This document shows, piece after piece, positions 61,268 to 61,442 of a stretch of 61,442 nucleotides of DNA. The notes under the pieces are model-generated. The model saw only the letters and a list, made by a program, of their open reading frames with translations, was not told where the DNA came from and searched no databases. Position numbers and translations under genes: made by a program. How positions within the stretch are numbered: the stretch's first letter is position 1; every line of letters starts with the position of its first letter. Source of the stretch: Polyangiaceae bacterium (GTDB lineage: Bacteria > Myxococcota_A > Polyangia > Polyangiales > Polyangiaceae); NCBI GenBank assembly GCA_029266615.1, contig JAQSWN010000004.1:1-61442 (forward strand). Reading direction: 5' to 3'.

Positions 61268-61442
61268 GCGCGCAGGTGCCCGAGGAGCTCGGCCGCGCGA
61301 ATTCGAGTTTTGTACTGGAAAATGCGCGGGTCCTGCGGCGGGTCGGCCTCGCCGCAGCCGCGCCCTCCGTCCACGCAGAGCACGTAGCGTTCGACGCTGT
61401 CCAGCTGCGCTAGCCGGTGGGTGAGGTGCGGCGTCGTCCAAA
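61264..61442 (-). CDS. C-terminal part of a protein running off the window
   Basis: On the minus strand a frame is open from the window edge to TAG at 61264-61266 and gives 58 residues that include VERYVLCVDGGRGCG and IRAAELLGHLRA. The composition is protein-like. The gene overlaps the convergent barrel gene by 4 bp, in keeping with the packing elsewhere. The family cannot be told from this piece. Confidence 0.45.
   Translation of the reverse strand, partial: WTTPHLTHRLAQLDSVERYVLCVDGGRGCGEADPPQDPRIFQYKTRIRAAELLGHLRA

Overview
The window is 61 kb of high-GC, gene-dense chromosome, probably from a Myxococcota of the Polyangiales type. Pointers are the many lipoproteins with Gly/Ala/Ser-rich linkers, a Ser/Thr kinase next to a TPR/PEGA protein, an FHA-type sigma54 activator, Cys-rich repeat proteins, and frequent GTG starts with 1-30 bp gene overlaps. 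This assignment is inferred from gene content and was not tested by search. I saw no tRNA, rRNA, CRISPR array, insertion sequence or phage gene.

Regions. 1-5.5 kb: the tail of a Pro/Ala-rich protein, a dicarboxylate-type symporter with a perfect inverted repeat before its start, and a four-gene operon of unknown lipoproteins that share a Cys-rich repeat. 5.5-9.8 kb: a YCII protein, an unknown protein, a receiver-like protein and an NtrC-type two-component pair. 9.9-17.5 kb: two paralogous secreted CxxCH proteins bracketing an FHA-sigma54 activator and a Ser/Thr kinase plus TPR/PEGA pair. 17.6-29.5 kb: an SRPBCC protein, a TPR-like lipoprotein with an FAD oxidoreductase, YhbY plus oligoribonuclease, a vWA lipoprotein, a Cys-rich repeat lipoprotein, a metallophosphoesterase, a radical SAM enzyme resembling the tetraether lipid synthase group, an orphan Phd-like antitoxin and a single-domain receiver. 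29.5-35.2 kb: a class I aminotransferase, then a tightly packed operon of FHA-GGDEF cyclase, class III aminotransferase, LuxE-like and LuxC-like proteins. 35.7-43.3 kb: a glucosaminide-utilisation locus (GH2, SIS deaminase-like, GH20, GH9). 43.3-48.8 kb: Uma2, an AraC regulator, a PL1 pectate lyase and a lipoprotein. 48.8-52.3 kb: a long imperfect palindrome, then DUF1854 and an ABC exporter behind a leader with tiny ORFs and a hairpin. 52.4-61.4 kb: TfoX-N, GST, a membrane MutS-like ATPase, a TonB/AgmX-like protein, a DUF4380-like lipoprotein, an acetylglutamate synthase with an apparently dead kinase domain, a CBM3-like secreted protein, small envelope proteins and a truncated gene.

How the genes work together. 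The best-supported pathway is glucosaminide degradation: secreted or periplasmic glycosidases (GH9, GH20, GH2) would release glucosamine, and the SIS protein would handle the phosphosugar. The most unusual unit is the cyclase-aminotransferase-LuxE-LuxC operon. It could activate a fatty acid, reduce it to an aldehyde and aminate it, with a c-di-GMP enzyme made from the same transcript; this is inference.
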